Shown: positions 7,936 to 17,233, counted from the first letter of the stretch. The stretch: DNA of 57,301 nt from CAZSWS01 sp964610765 (GCA_964610765.1 CAZSWS010000009.1:1-57301), one strand, 5' to 3'. Translations and numbers: made by a program. The notes: a model not told the origin generated them from the sequence alone.

Positions 7936-8259
7936 ATGAACAATATGACAGATAAAGAATTGAAAACAATTGAGTTGGATGATGTTTTGTATAAAACAAC
8001 ATTGACCAAGAAGTTTGAGAACCGTTCTCCTTGGGAGAAACATCATATAGGCGATGTATTATCTGCTTTGCCCGGAACGGTGATTGAAGTGTTTGTTAAG
8101 CCCGGTGAGCAGGTCCAAAAAGGCGAAGTATTGCTGATTCAAGAAGCTATGAAGATGCAAAATAGAGTCTTGGCTCCGATAGCCGGTGTAATAAATGAAA
8201 TAGATGTAAAAGAAGGTGATAAAATAGCTAAGAATCATTTAATGCTGAAAATCGGCTAG
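7936..8259 (+). CDS. Biotin carboxyl carrier subunit
   Basis: A small biotinyl-domain protein. The EAMKM motif places the biotinylated lysine at residue 73 counted from the chosen start. The domain begins around SALPGTV and ends at the C-terminus. The frame also has an upstream TTG at 7927, but ATG at 7936 (or 7945) is more likely. It starts 12 nt after the carboxyltransferase gene and should be its carrier. The N-terminal 40 residues are charged and lack the Pro/Ala linker common in such carriers. Confidence 0.85.
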   Translation: MNNMTDKELKTIELDDVLYKTTLTKKFENRSPWEKHHIGDVLSALPGTVIEVFVKPGEQVQKGEVLLIQEAMKMQNRVLAPIAGVINEIDVKEGDKIAKNHLMLKIG

Positions 8260-8290
8260 GTATAAGATTTCCGAAATTGATTTATTTATC

Positions 8291-8298
8291 TATTTTTG
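8291..8298 (+). promoter_or_regulatory. -7 box before the TPR gene
   Basis: TATTTTTG, 29 nt before the ATG at 8328. No clear -33 TTTG lies at the right distance. Confidence 0.35.
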
Positions 8299-8327
8299 TT
8301 TCTTCATGAAATTGACTGAGGAAGCGA

Positions 8328-10475
8328 ATGAAAAAAATAATTTTACTTCTTTTTTTTCAACTTAGTGCTTTCTCCCTATTTGCCCAAATAAATACTGACA
8401 GAGTGTTGGCAATAGGGAGAAATGCATTGTATTTTGAAGACTACGTTTTATCTATACAATATTTCAATCAAGTAATCCGATCTAAACCCTGGTTGGCCGA
8501 ACCATACTTTTTTCGGGCAATAGCCAAATTGAACTTAGATGACTATAAGGGAACGGAAGAAGATTGTACTTTATGCCTAGAACGTAATGCTTTTTATGTG
8601 CAAGCTTACTTTGCTAGAGGTATTGCTTTGCATAACCAAGAACGCTTTGATGAGGCGGTAGAGGATTATAAAAAAGCACTGAAGCTCAGACCCGATGAGA
8701 GGTCTGTACTCACGAACCTTTCAATCGCTTATGTGCAGCAAAAAGATTTTGAAAAAGCCGAAGAGACTTTAAACTATCTGATTAAAGCCTATCCGAGTGT
8801 GTCAAATAGTTATGTGTCGCGTGCAGCTATGTATGTAGAGTCAGGTGATACAATCAGCGCGATGCAGGATTATGATAAAGCCATTGAACTAGACCCTTAT
8901 TACGCACCTGTCTATGCCAGCAGAGCAGTCGTTTATTTAGATCAAGAAAAATATGATGAGGCATTGCGGGATTTTGACGAAGCTATTCGTTTAGACCCTT
9001 TACAAAATGCTTTTTATATCAATAGAGGGTTAGTTCGTTACAATGTGAATGACCTTCGCGGAGCTATGGCTGATTATGATCGGGTGATTAAATCAGACCC
9101 AAACAGCTTGGTTGCACGTTTTAATAGAGGACTATTACGCATGCAGGTAGGAGATAACAACCGCGCGATTGAAGACTTTGACGTTGTGTTGATGCTGGAA
9201 CCCGATAACTTTTTTGCCTATTATAACCGTGCCATCTTAAATACTGATGTGGGTAATTTGCAGGCTGCTATCGAAGACTATACGACCGTACTGGAAGAAT
9301 ACCCTAATTTCACACCGGCTTATTATGCCCGGGGAGATGTGAAACGGAAAATGGGTGATGCCAAGGGAGCCGATACAGACTATTGGGCTGCGGTTGATAT
9401 TGAAGAACGTGTGAGGAAAGAACGGCAAGAGAGCAGCGGTGCTAACTTGCTTGCTGAGAATACGTCGGAGGATAAGCAAGCTTCCGAGGCTTCATCAACG
9501 AAAGAAAACACGAATACCCGTGAGCAGTCAGATAAAAATATAACTAAGTTTAATAGACTGGTGGTTTATGATGAAAAGGATACCTATAAGAGCAAATACC
9601 AAAGTGAAATAAGGGGTCGAGTGCAAGATAAAAATGTCTCTATAGACCTTGAACCTCAATTTGTACTCACTTATTATGAGCAACAAAGTCAGCTGAATAA
9701 AACTATTTATTATAATAAAACAATCAGTACCTACAATGAACGAATGGCGCTGAACTATCGCTTGTTGATTACGAACAAGGAGTCATCATTGATTGAAAAC
9801 CAAGTGCAGATGCACTTCAAGTCAATAGATGATTATTCCGGGAAGCTATCAGCTGAACCAACTAATCCGGATTTTTACTTTGGACGGGGAATGGACCAAA
9901 TGCTGGTGCAAGACTTTGCGGAAGCTATCAGTGACTTTACCAAGGTAATAGAACTGGATCCTAACTATATCTTTGCCTATTTCAATCGGGCTGTGCTTCG
10001 CTATAAACAGCTGGAATATGAAGCGTCTACCTCGACGGCATCCGGTAATGTGTATGAGCAAATGAACAAAACGCAGCATGGAGTTACGAACTTTAATATG
10101 CCCGGCTCATCCGGTATAAAGCTCAATTCAGGCATGAACTACCAACTGAAAGAGTCTAAACATGCCATGGAGCATGAGCAGATTATGCGCGACTATGATA
10201 AAGTGCTTCAGCTGAATAGTGATTTCGTCTTTGCTTACTTTAATCGTGCGAATATCCGTTGCCTGCAAAGAGATTTCCGTGCGGCGATATTGGATTATGA
10301 CGAAGCTATTTTCCGTGAACCGGAATTTGCTGAAGCGTACTTTAATAGAGGACTTGCCAAACTATCACTGGGTGATGTGTCAGGAGGAATAGTGGACTTA
10401 AGTAAGTCGGGAGAGTTGGGGATGATTAATGCTTATAACATTATCAAACGAATGACCAATACTTCCGGGAATTAA
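8328..10475 (+). CDS. Secreted tetratricopeptide-repeat protein
   Basis: A 715-residue protein with a signal peptide (basic start, hydrophobic stretch, Ala-Gln at about 19-20). About nine TPR units follow up to residue 350, many with AixDydkaIeldP consensus. A linker rich in Ser, Glu and Lys (about 365-420) and a non-repeat domain come next, then more TPRs from about 510 to the end. TPRs build protein-binding superhelices, so it is probably a periplasmic or surface-associated scaffold; no catalytic motif is seen. It ends in a shared TTAA with the convergent nadD gene. Specific partner unknown. Confidence 0.8.
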   Translation: MKKIILLLFFQLSAFSLFAQINTDRVLAIGRNALYFEDYVLSIQYFNQVIRSKPWLAEPYFFRAIAKLNLDDYKGTEEDCTLCLERNAFYVQAYFARGIALHNQERFDEAVEDYKKALKLRPDERSVLTNLSIAYVQQKDFEKAEETLNYLIKAYPSVSNSYVSRAAMYVESGDTISAMQDYDKAIELDPYYAPVYASRAVVYLDQEKYDEALRDFDEAIRLDPLQNAFYINRGLVRYNVNDLRGAMADYDRVIKSDPNSLVARFNRGLLRMQVGDNNRAIEDFDVVLMLEPDNFFAYYNRAILNTDVGNLQAAIEDYTTVLEEYPNFTPAYYARGDVKRKMGDAKGADTDYWAAVDIEERVRKERQESSGANLLAENTSEDKQASEASSTKENTNTREQSDKNITKFNRLVVYDEKDTYKSKYQSEIRGRVQDKNVSIDLEPQFVLTYYEQQSQLNKTIYYNKTISTYNERMALNYRLLITNKESSLIENQVQMHFKSIDDYSGKLSAEPTNPDFYFGRGMDQMLVQDFAEAISDFTKVIELDPNYIFAYFNRAVLRYKQLEYEASTSTASGNVYEQMNKTQHGVTNFNMPGSSGIKLNSGMNYQLKESKHAMEHEQIMRDYDKVLQLNSDFVFAYFNRANIRCLQRDFRAAILDYDEAIFREPEFAEAYFNRGLAKLSLGDVSGGIVDLSKSGELGMINAYNIIKRMTNTSGN

Positions 10476-11059
10476 TCAACTTCCTGAAGAAGCTTTTTGA
10501 GCATCGGTATCTCTTTATGTAATGATTCCGGAAGGAAAAAACGAACGTCTTTATGGTTCATAAAAGCTTCGCGAATGAATGTGGAGGATATATTCATAAG
10601 CGGAGCTGCTAAATAATCAACCCCTGCGGGTTTGGGGGTGGTTTCTAAAGTATGCCCATCCCGTGGATATACTAATATTCGATATTTCTCAATGATGCGT
10701 TGATATTCTTTCCACAGGTGGAAATTGTTCCAGCTGTCTGCCCCTATAACCAAGCTAAACTCTCTGTCCGGATGCACCTTGGAGAGAGCCGTTAGGGTAT
10801 CTATCGTATAAGAAGGTCTTGGGAGGGAAAACTCTATGTCGCTAATCTTAAATTTAGGGTAATTGCCAATCACCAACTGTATCAAATGAAGCCTGTATGC
10901 ATCCGGCAAAAGACTTCCTATCTTTTTAGCCGGATTTTGTGGAGAAACAAGAAACCATAACTCATCTATATCGGTATATTCGCATATCCAGTTAGCTAAA
11001 GCTAAATGACCGATATGTACCGGATTGAATGAGCCTGAAAATATAGCCGTGTGTTTCAT
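10472..11059 (-). CDS. nadD: Nicotinate-nucleotide adenylyltransferase
   Basis: Converts nicotinate mononucleotide and ATP to deamido-NAD in NAD synthesis. It shows the family's GSFNPVHIGH signature (9-18, with H15 and H18) and the C-terminal ISSTFIRE motif that binds ATP phosphates. At 195 residues the size is typical. Its start overlaps the gmk stop by 4 nt, so translation is probably coupled. Its stop codon overlaps that of the convergent TPR gene. Confidence 0.94.
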   Translation of the reverse strand: MKHTAIFSGSFNPVHIGHLALANWICEYTDIDELWFLVSPQNPAKKIGSLLPDAYRLHLIQLVIGNYPKFKISDIEFSLPRPSYTIDTLTALSKVHPDREFSLVIGADSWNNFHLWKEYQRIIEKYRILVYPRDGHTLETTPKPAGVDYLAAPLMNISSTFIREAFMNHKDVRFFLPESLHKEIPMLKKLLQEVD

Positions 11060-11622
11060 GAATGAATAAAACGATGGATAGTTTGATAAGATTCTTCGAT
11101 AGCTTTATCTAATTGGTCATTGACTATTACAACATCATATTGAGGAGCAAAAGAAAGTTCATATTCAGCCTTTTCTATTCGTGATTGGATAACCTCAGGA
11201 CTGTCTGTCCCTCGCTTCTCTAACCGTTCTTTCAAGACTTCAATACCGGGAGGCTTTATGAAAACAGCTAAAGCTTCTTCTTTGTAAATCTTTTTAATGT
11301 TACAGCCTCCTACCACGTCTACATCCAGTATCACGTTGCTTCCATTTGCTAAAATCCTATTGACTTCAGCTTTTAGTGTTCCGTAGAATCGATCTTGATA
11401 GACCTCCTCATACTCCAGAAAGTCGCCTTTTTGAATGCGTGAGCGAAACTCCTCAGGTGTCAAAAAATAGTATTCAATGCCTTCCTTTTCTTTTCCTCTG
11501 GGAGGGCGACTGGTTGCAGAAATAGAGAAGGATAGGTTTAATCCTTTAGCTAGTAGTGCATTGATTATGGTCGACTTGCCTGACCCGGAAGGGGCAGAGA
11601 AGATAATGAGTTTTCCGGCCAT
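11056..11622 (-). CDS. gmk: Guanylate kinase
   Basis: Phosphorylates GMP to GDP. The P-loop APSGSGKST lies at residues 10-18, and the GMP-binding SATSRPPRGKEKEGIEYYF segment and the VILDVDVVGG strand follow. Length 188 is normal. It is the middle gene of the minus-strand operon yicC-gmk-nadD, with a 1-nt gap to yicC, an order also found in other bacteria for yicC-gmk. Confidence 0.96.
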   Translation of the reverse strand: MAGKLIIFSAPSGSGKSTIINALLAKGLNLSFSISATSRPPRGKEKEGIEYYFLTPEEFRSRIQKGDFLEYEEVYQDRFYGTLKAEVNRILANGSNVILDVDVVGGCNIKKIYKEEALAVFIKPPGIEVLKERLEKRGTDSPEVIQSRIEKAEYELSFAPQYDVVIVNDQLDKAIEESYQTIHRFIHS

Positions 11623-11623
11623 C

Positions 11624-12496
11624 TTATAATACGTTTAATATTTGTTCTTTGATTTGCTCCAGCTCGTCTTTCATGCGAATAACGATTTGCTGCATTTCCG
11701 GATGATTGCTTTTAGAACCTAGTGTGTTGATTTCGCGTCCCATTTCCTGAGCAATAAAGCCAAGCTTTTTCCCTTGTCCATGTCCTTCGCCCATCGTTTC
11801 AATATAATATTTGAGGTGGTTGGCTAATCTGTTTTTCTCTTCATTAACATCGAGCTTTTCAATATAGAATATCAGCTCTTGCTCTAGCCTGCCCTGGTCA
11901 TATTCGACATCGGGTATTTTGGAAAGATTGTCTAACAGGCGATTCCTTATTTTGTCTAGGCGTTCTTCTTCGTAGGGTTCAATCTCTTGTAAGAGTTTGC
12001 TGATGTTGGTTACTTTTTCTTTGAATAAGTTTTCTAACATCTTTCCTTCTTGTATACGGAACTCAGTCAGTTGTTGAATAGCCTCTTCGATGCATTTTTT
12101 CACGATTCCCCATTCGTTCTCATCTAACTCTGATAGTTCAGTTCTGATAACTTCCGGCAGTTTGAGGAGTGTTTTAAACCAATCGGTCGGTTTGTCAATC
12201 TCTAATTCATCTGCAATTTCTTCAATCTGCTTTTTGTAGGCAGCCAGTGCATTGAGGTTTATTTTGCTGTTGTTTTCGACTCCTATGTTTTCAATGAAAA
12301 TATTAAAATCAACCTTTCCTCTTTCAAGCGTTTTAAGTAGCAAACTGCGAATTTCCATTTCTTTTTCTTTATAGATAGAAGGAATCCGCGTGAAAAGATC
12401 CAGCTGTTTACTGTTAAGTGATTTTATCTCTATAGTGACTTTTTTATTAGGCAGTTCAGAGGTGATTTTCCCGAAGCCCGTCATTGATTGTATCAT
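11624..12496 (-). CDS. yicC: YicC-family endoribonuclease
   Basis: A 290-residue YicC protein. The N-terminal MIQSMTGFGK and the C-terminal GKKLGFIAQEMGREINTLGSK are diagnostic of the family. E. coli YicC is an endoribonuclease affecting small-RNA stability. It is the first gene of the operon with gmk and nadD, behind a TATATTTG -7 box on the minus strand (12521-12514). Confidence 0.92.
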   Translation of the reverse strand: MIQSMTGFGKITSELPNKKVTIEIKSLNSKQLDLFTRIPSIYKEKEMEIRSLLLKTLERGKVDFNIFIENIGVENNSKINLNALAAYKKQIEEIADELEIDKPTDWFKTLLKLPEVIRTELSELDENEWGIVKKCIEEAIQQLTEFRIQEGKMLENLFKEKVTNISKLLQEIEPYEEERLDKIRNRLLDNLSKIPDVEYDQGRLEQELIFYIEKLDVNEEKNRLANHLKYYIETMGEGHGQGKKLGFIAQEMGREINTLGSKSNHPEMQQIVIRMKDELEQIKEQILNVL

Positions 12497-12513
12497 ATCA
12501 TAAATGTTTTGTG

Positions 12514-12521
12514 CAAATATA
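12514..12521 (-). promoter_or_regulatory. -7 box of yicC-gmk-nadD
   Basis: CAAATATA on the plus strand reads TATATTTG on the minus strand, about 18 nt before the yicC start. No clear -33 element. Confidence 0.45.
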
Positions 12522-12586
12522 ACCCATTCATCATATAATAGCTAAAAACTATTCGGCATATTCGCTCTGTTGTTTATGTGATTGCA

Positions 12587-12617
12587 TAAAAAAGCCCGGC
12601 TGTTATCTTAGCCGGGC
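12587..12617 (-). terminator. Terminator of the amylase gene
   Basis: GCCCGGCT (12594-12601) pairs with AGCCGGGC (12610-12617). Reading the minus strand, the stem is followed by six T, just downstream of the amylase stop. Confidence 0.85.
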
Positions 12618-12646
12618 GTTCTTTAGTTAATCTTCTGTGCAGGTAG

Positions 12647-14341
12647 TTATGCTTCGTATGTAAACTTGAGTATGGTTGCGGCATAAGGTTCGACAGCTAC
12701 TTCATACGACCATGAATCTGTCAAAGTGCCAACAGAGGTTTTGCCGGTCAGTAAATTGGTTACTTGAGCTGCTTTGTTTTCTTTTAGGTGAGCATAGTGG
12801 AAAAAGTCAATCGGTATGTCAACTTTTACTTTTTGTTGAATTTGGTCAAAGTTGGCTACAACAAGAATTACCTCATTTTTATAACTCCTCAAGAAAGCGT
12901 ATTGCTTGTTAGGGTTGAAATTCGGATTGTTCATATTCACATACATCAAGTCAAAGAAAACCCCTTGGTTGATGGCCGCTTCGTCGCGGGCAATGGTTAG
13001 AATCTGTTTATACTGTTTTCTTAGTTCACGCTGATCTTCGGTTAATAGTTCTTCGTCAAACTTTCCGTTGTTGTTCCATGCTCGCACAGACTCCATGCTC
13101 CAATAGTCAAAGATGGTTGTACGTCCATCCAGTCCGCTGTATCCTTCTTTATCCATTCCTCGTTCACCCAACTCTTGTCCGTTATATAGCATGAAAGGGT
13201 TGGTGTTGATCAGTGCAGACACAGCAATCCCGGGAATAGCAGACCAAGGTGTTCCGGCAAAGAAGTCAGAAGCAATTCGTTGCTCGTCATGGTTTTCAAG
13301 AAAGTTTATCATGTGTTGTTGAATACCATCAATAGACTGCCAGCAGTTGGTTATTTTAGATGCAGGATCGTGTCCGGCAATGATGGAGCGTATGGTTTCG
13401 TATAGACCGACTTTGTCGTAAACATAGTCGAACATACCATAGTCTAAGAATCTTCTATAGGAAGCGGTGTTGTATATTTCAGCAATGAAGAAAATATCTT
13501 TTGAGTTTTTTACTTGTGGAATAACCCAATTCCAAAATTCGATAGGGACCATTTCAGCCATATCGCATCTAAATCCATCCACACCCAAACCAGCCCAGAA
13601 TTGCAATATGTCCAGCATTTTACTCCAGGTGTCCGGGATAGGAGTGAAGTGAGTTCTCCCGCCATTCATATAGTCTATGCCATAGTTTAGCTTGACTGTT
13701 TCGTACCAGTCGTGCTTGCCGGGTGTAGATGTGAACAAATCATTTCCTGTAGCTTTAGCCGGGAATTCGCTGTATTCGAAGTCTTCTTGTTTTGCGCCGA
13801 AATGCAAGGTCATGACAGATCCCGGCAGATAGTAGAAGTTGTTGAACGGACTAAACGATAGATGCATATCGTCATCTTCACCTAAGTCTTTGATATAGGC
13901 AGGCTTGTTTTTAGAAGCATACTGTCTTGAAACATGGTTAGGAACGAAATCTATAATAACCTTTAGACCGGCTTTATGTGTTCGATCTACTAATTGTTGA
14001 AACTCGTCCATGCGGTTGAGGACATTGTTTGCTAAGTCAGGGTCTATGCTGTAATAATCTTTGATTGCGTAGGGGGAGCCGGCATTCCCTTTGACAATGG
14101 CATCATGGGCTTTTTGAATTCCATATAACGAATAGTCTGTTTTAGTAGCATGTTCTATGACCCCTGTATACCAAATATCAGTCACCCCTAGTTCTGATAA
14201 TTCAGCAAGCGCTTTGTCTGAAAAGTCAGCGAGCTTTCCACAGCCATTGGCTTCTATGCTACCATTAAAAATTGGTTTAGTATTCTTGTTTCCAAATAAG
14301 CGGGGGAAAGCCTGGTAGATAATCTTTTTTCTTTTTTCCAT
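12647..14341 (-). CDS. Cytoplasmic GH13 alpha-amylase-like glycosidase
   Basis: A 564-residue GH13 enzyme acting on alpha-glucans. Conserved regions are DFVPNH (131-136), GFRCDMAEM with nucleophile D260, FIAEI with acid/base E288, and ENHDEQR with H351 and D352. A C-terminal beta domain follows from about residue 470. There is no signal peptide, so it probably degrades maltodextrin or stored glycogen in the cytoplasm. An unusually good Shine-Dalgarno (AGGAAAGGTGA) precedes the ATG. It lies 64 nt behind the patatin gene on the same strand. Exact specificity (alpha-amylase, maltogenic or other) cannot be assigned. Confidence 0.88.
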   Translation of the reverse strand: MEKRKKIIYQAFPRLFGNKNTKPIFNGSIEANGCGKLADFSDKALAELSELGVTDIWYTGVIEHATKTDYSLYGIQKAHDAIVKGNAGSPYAIKDYYSIDPDLANNVLNRMDEFQQLVDRTHKAGLKVIIDFVPNHVSRQYASKNKPAYIKDLGEDDDMHLSFSPFNNFYYLPGSVMTLHFGAKQEDFEYSEFPAKATGNDLFTSTPGKHDWYETVKLNYGIDYMNGGRTHFTPIPDTWSKMLDILQFWAGLGVDGFRCDMAEMVPIEFWNWVIPQVKNSKDIFFIAEIYNTASYRRFLDYGMFDYVYDKVGLYETIRSIIAGHDPASKITNCWQSIDGIQQHMINFLENHDEQRIASDFFAGTPWSAIPGIAVSALINTNPFMLYNGQELGERGMDKEGYSGLDGRTTIFDYWSMESVRAWNNNGKFDEELLTEDQRELRKQYKQILTIARDEAAINQGVFFDLMYVNMNNPNFNPNKQYAFLRSYKNEVILVVANFDQIQQKVKVDIPIDFFHYAHLKENKAAQVTNLLTGKTSVGTLTDSWSYEVAVEPYAATILKFTYEA

Positions 14342-14357
14342 TTGTTCACCTTTCCTA
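14342..14357 (-). promoter_or_regulatory. Strong Shine-Dalgarno of the amylase gene
   Basis: On the minus strand AGGAAAGGTGA lies 4 nt before the ATG and can pair with the 3' end of 16S rRNA. Bacteroidota genes rarely show this; most starts in this window lack it. Confidence 0.5.
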
Positions 14358-14405
14358 TGATCCGTTCTTTAGGCGGAATTATAAATATTAATAAATACGA
14401 AGAAA

Positions 14406-15224
14406 TTACTTGCTTCTAAAGCGATGGCTGATTTGTTCAAGTTTCCTGTTCAGCACTCTCTCTTTCAGCGTGTCAATAGTTGCTTGATATCCAAGCTCCA
14501 CAATCATCTTTACATTTTCTAAATCAAACATTTTAAAGCGTTGAATATCGGCCGCTTCGATGAGTAAGTCGCAAAGTTCTCTGTCAACTATTGCATTGGC
14601 TCTATACATATAGTGATAGGAGCGTTCTGCAATATTGAAAAGAGTTTGTTTATAGCTATCAGCGGTATAAGCATTTACGTTGACTCCTATAATCTCAACA
14701 CATTCACTCCTGATATTCTTTACCGGGAAATTCCGTAAAACTCCTCCGTCAACATAATGAATGCCATCAATCTTGATAGGCTTAAAAAGAATAGGAATGC
14801 TGCTTGAGGCTACAAGAGGGTCGATAAGTGGTCCGCTTCTAAACTCTTTGCTAACCCCATGATCCAGGTCGGTAGCAAGCACGACCAAGGGGATTCTTAG
14901 CTCTTCAAAGGTTTTAGCTCGTAAGTTTTTATCCAAAAAACGACTCAATCCACTAGAGTCGAATAGTCCGTCAGTTGGAAACTTTATTTGAGCAAAGTCC
15001 GAAAACTCTTTTCCGGTAAAAAGTTCAATTATTTCATTAGTGGTATATCCATCAGCGTAGAAAGCCCCAACAAGTGCACCTGCGCTAGTACCTGCTATAA
15101 TGTCCGGTTGTGTAGCGCACTCTTCCAAAACTTTCAGTACTCCTATGTGTGCGAATCCTTTTGCTCCGCCTCCGCTGAGTACAAGTCCTAGAGGGTATTG
15201 TTGTTTTTTTTTCTGTATCAACAT
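14406..15224 (-). CDS. Patatin-like phospholipase
   Basis: A serine lipid acyl hydrolase. From the start at 15224 the oxyanion loop GGGAKG is at 18-23 and the nucleophile elbow GTSAG at 45-49 (S47); the DGG motif (YVDGGVLRNFP) supplies the catalytic aspartate. The frame is open up to 15356, but that start would lie inside the divergent MATE gene. ATG 15224, giving 272 residues with the glycine loop near the N-terminus, is much more likely. No signal peptide. It belongs to the bacterial RssA/YchK-like branch by length; substrate unknown. Confidence 0.88.
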   Translation of the reverse strand: MLIQKKKQQYPLGLVLSGGGAKGFAHIGVLKVLEECATQPDIIAGTSAGALVGAFYADGYTTNEIIELFTGKEFSDFAQIKFPTDGLFDSSGLSRFLDKNLRAKTFEELRIPLVVLATDLDHGVSKEFRSGPLIDPLVASSSIPILFKPIKIDGIHYVDGGVLRNFPVKNIRSECVEIIGVNVNAYTADSYKQTLFNIAERSYHYMYRANAIVDRELCDLLIEAADIQRFKMFDLENVKMIVELGYQATIDTLKERVLNRKLEQISHRFRSK

Positions 15225-15307
15225 GGCTTTCACTTTAAAAACAAGCTGGCATCTTAAAATGTTTAATAAATGAAGTCTAATTCTAGGTTCCGTGCTATGA
15301 ATCTTTT

Positions 15308-15315
15308 TACTTTTG
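15308..15315 (+). promoter_or_regulatory. -7 box of the MATE gene
   Basis: TACTTTTG fits TAnnTTTG and lies 16 nt before the ATG at 15332. An upstream ATG at 15327 runs straight into a stop. Confidence 0.45.
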
Positions 15316-15331
15316 TGGCAAATTAGATGAA

Positions 15332-16663
15332 ATGATTGGAGTTCGAGATTTAACAAAAGGTAAAATAAGTCGCTTGCTTTTTACGCTTTCTATGCCTATT
15401 TTGGGTACTTCTTTTATCCAGATGGCCTATGGACTAATCAATATGGCCTGGGTAGGTCGTTTAGGTACGGAGGCGGTTGCGGCAATTGGAGCCATATCAA
15501 TTATTTTATGGATGTCAAACTCCATTGCCATCTTTACGAAAGTAGGCTCTGAGGTTTGCGTAGGTCAAAGCGTGGGCTCTAAAGATGAATTAAATATACG
15601 AAGCTATACATCCCATAATTTGACAATCGCCCTAGTGGTGTCTATTGTGTGGAGTGTCGTGTTGTTTCTGTTTGCGGAAGAGGTTGTTAGTCTATATCGG
15701 CTGGAAGCTGAGGTAAGTCAAGCTACCGTACGTCTGCTTCGGGTTGTCTGTACGGCGCTTCCCTGTTTGTTTTTAAATGCTACGTTTACCGGGTTATACA
15801 ATGCTGCCGGACAAAGTAAAATCCCATTTTATACCAATGGTTTTGGATTGGTGCTAAACGTTCTGCTTGACCCGCTCTATATTTATGTGTTTGAGTGGGG
15901 CGTGCATGGAGCGGCTTGGGCTACATGGACTGCCCAAATACTTGTTTGCCTGGCATTTATTTATCAAATGAAAAAGCGTAATCCCATTCTTCCCGATTTG
16001 AAATTCTTTGGACGTTTATGTAGAGAGCAAACGTTGCGCATCATTCGGATAGGCTTGCCTGTATCGGTATTGAACACGTTGTTTTCAGTTATTAATCTCC
16101 TGATGGCTCGCACAGCGTCTATTTATGGAGGGCACTTGGGTGTGATGGCTCTTTCGGCAGGAGGACAGATAGAAGGTTTGGCTTGGAACACTTCACAAGG
16201 ATTTAGTACGGCTTTGAGTGCGTTTGTGGCACAAAACTATGCGGCCGGAATGAAGGAACGGGTTATTTCAGCCTTTTATACCACTTTGAAGATTGCTTTT
16301 GGAATAGGCGTTGTATGTACTTTTTTGTTCTATTTTATGGGGGAACATATTTTTGCACTGTTAGTACCCGATGCTGAAGGAGCCCGCATAGGAGGTGAGT
16401 TTTTGCGTATTGACTCTTACTCCATGATGTTTATGATGCTGGAGATATCTGTACAGGGCTTGTTTTATGGTTCAGGACGCACATTACCACCTGCGATAGT
16501 GAGTATCTCATTCAACTTGCTGCGTATTCCTTTGGCTATTCTTTTAGCCTCTTCAGGTATGGGGATAGCAGGTGTTTGGTGGGCCATGAGTTTAACGAGT
16601 ATCGCTAAAGGAGTCTTATTGTTTGTTTGGTTTTTTGTGACGAAAAAGAACTTACTCAAATAG
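15332..16663 (+). CDS. MATE-family multidrug/Na+ antiporter
   Basis: A 443-residue membrane protein with about 12 hydrophobic helices in two similar halves, typical of MatE. The start MIGVRDLTKGKISRLLFTL and the PMLGTSFIQMAYGLINMAWVG-like first helix are characteristic. MATE pumps export cationic compounds against Na+ or H+. The substrate cannot be inferred. It is convergent with the acetyltransferase gene 31 nt away. Confidence 0.9.
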   Translation: MIGVRDLTKGKISRLLFTLSMPILGTSFIQMAYGLINMAWVGRLGTEAVAAIGAISIILWMSNSIAIFTKVGSEVCVGQSVGSKDELNIRSYTSHNLTIALVVSIVWSVVLFLFAEEVVSLYRLEAEVSQATVRLLRVVCTALPCLFLNATFTGLYNAAGQSKIPFYTNGFGLVLNVLLDPLYIYVFEWGVHGAAWATWTAQILVCLAFIYQMKKRNPILPDLKFFGRLCREQTLRIIRIGLPVSVLNTLFSVINLLMARTASIYGGHLGVMALSAGGQIEGLAWNTSQGFSTALSAFVAQNYAAGMKERVISAFYTTLKIAFGIGVVCTFLFYFMGEHIFALLVPDAEGARIGGEFLRIDSYSMMFMMLEISVQGLFYGSGRTLPPAIVSISFNLLRIPLAILLASSGMGIAGVWWAMSLTSIAKGVLLFVWFFVTKKNLLK

Positions 16664-16693
16664 TTCACCCCCTTTAGTCTTGCTTTAGAGATT

Positions 16694-17233
16694 TCAACTA
16701 AGCTGTTTGTCTGTACGTAAAAGGCTGTATATATGGATATCGGCATAGTATCCGTTTGATTGTAGTTCGCCATCTCGCTCTGTGCCTTCCAGTTGAAAGC
16801 CCAATCGCTTGGGAATATTATTGCTTTGCGTGTTTTCTACGGCACATTTAATCTGAATCCGGTGTATGGCTAGTTCTTTAAAAGCATACCGGCACAAAAT
16901 AGCGACCGACCGTGTTACTATGCCTTTACCCTGCTCATTTTCTGAAATCCAATAGCCAATCTCTGTACGACCGTTATATGTGTCTGTTTCTTTAAACCCT
17001 ATCAGCCCGACTAATTGCTCGTTTTTTATAATGGAAAATACCGGACTGTCAGGGTCTTTAAGCATGTATGAAACAGCTACCTCACTATCATCCGGGGTTC
17101 TGGTGTCTGCAACAAAAGGCAGCCATGCACCTAAATAGCTTCGTTGGCTGTCAATGAGCCGGAAAATAGCCGGAGCATCCGATTGCTTGAGCAGACGCAA
17201 CGTTGTTTGTTCGTCTACCTGAAACGTTTTCAT
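16694..17233 (-). CDS. GNAT acetyltransferase, RimJ/RimL type
   Basis: A 179-residue protein with the GNAT acetyl-CoA fold: EIGYWISENEQGKGIVTRSV (motif A with Q/R-x-x-G-K/x-G) and the later HRIQIKCAVENTQSNNIPKRLGF, both typical of ribosomal-protein serine/alanine N-acetyltransferase relatives. It starts 10 nt after the NAD(P)HX repair gene and is probably co-transcribed with it. The true acceptor may be a protein N-terminus or a small molecule. Confidence 0.85.
   Translation of the reverse strand: MKTFQVDEQTTLRLLKQSDAPAIFRLIDSQRSYLGAWLPFVADTRTPDDSEVAVSYMLKDPDSPVFSIIKNEQLVGLIGFKETDTYNGRTEIGYWISENEQGKGIVTRSVAILCRYAFKELAIHRIQIKCAVENTQSNNIPKRLGFQLEGTERDGELQSNGYYADIHIYSLLRTDKQLS

Noticed and set aside
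9849..10079. Antisense ORFs inside the TPR gene and other genes
   Set aside because: Shadows of real genes; composition follows the coding strand and no start signals are present.
15225..15356. N-terminal extension of the patatin
   Set aside because: It would overlap the divergent MATE start; the glycine loop position fits ATG 15224.
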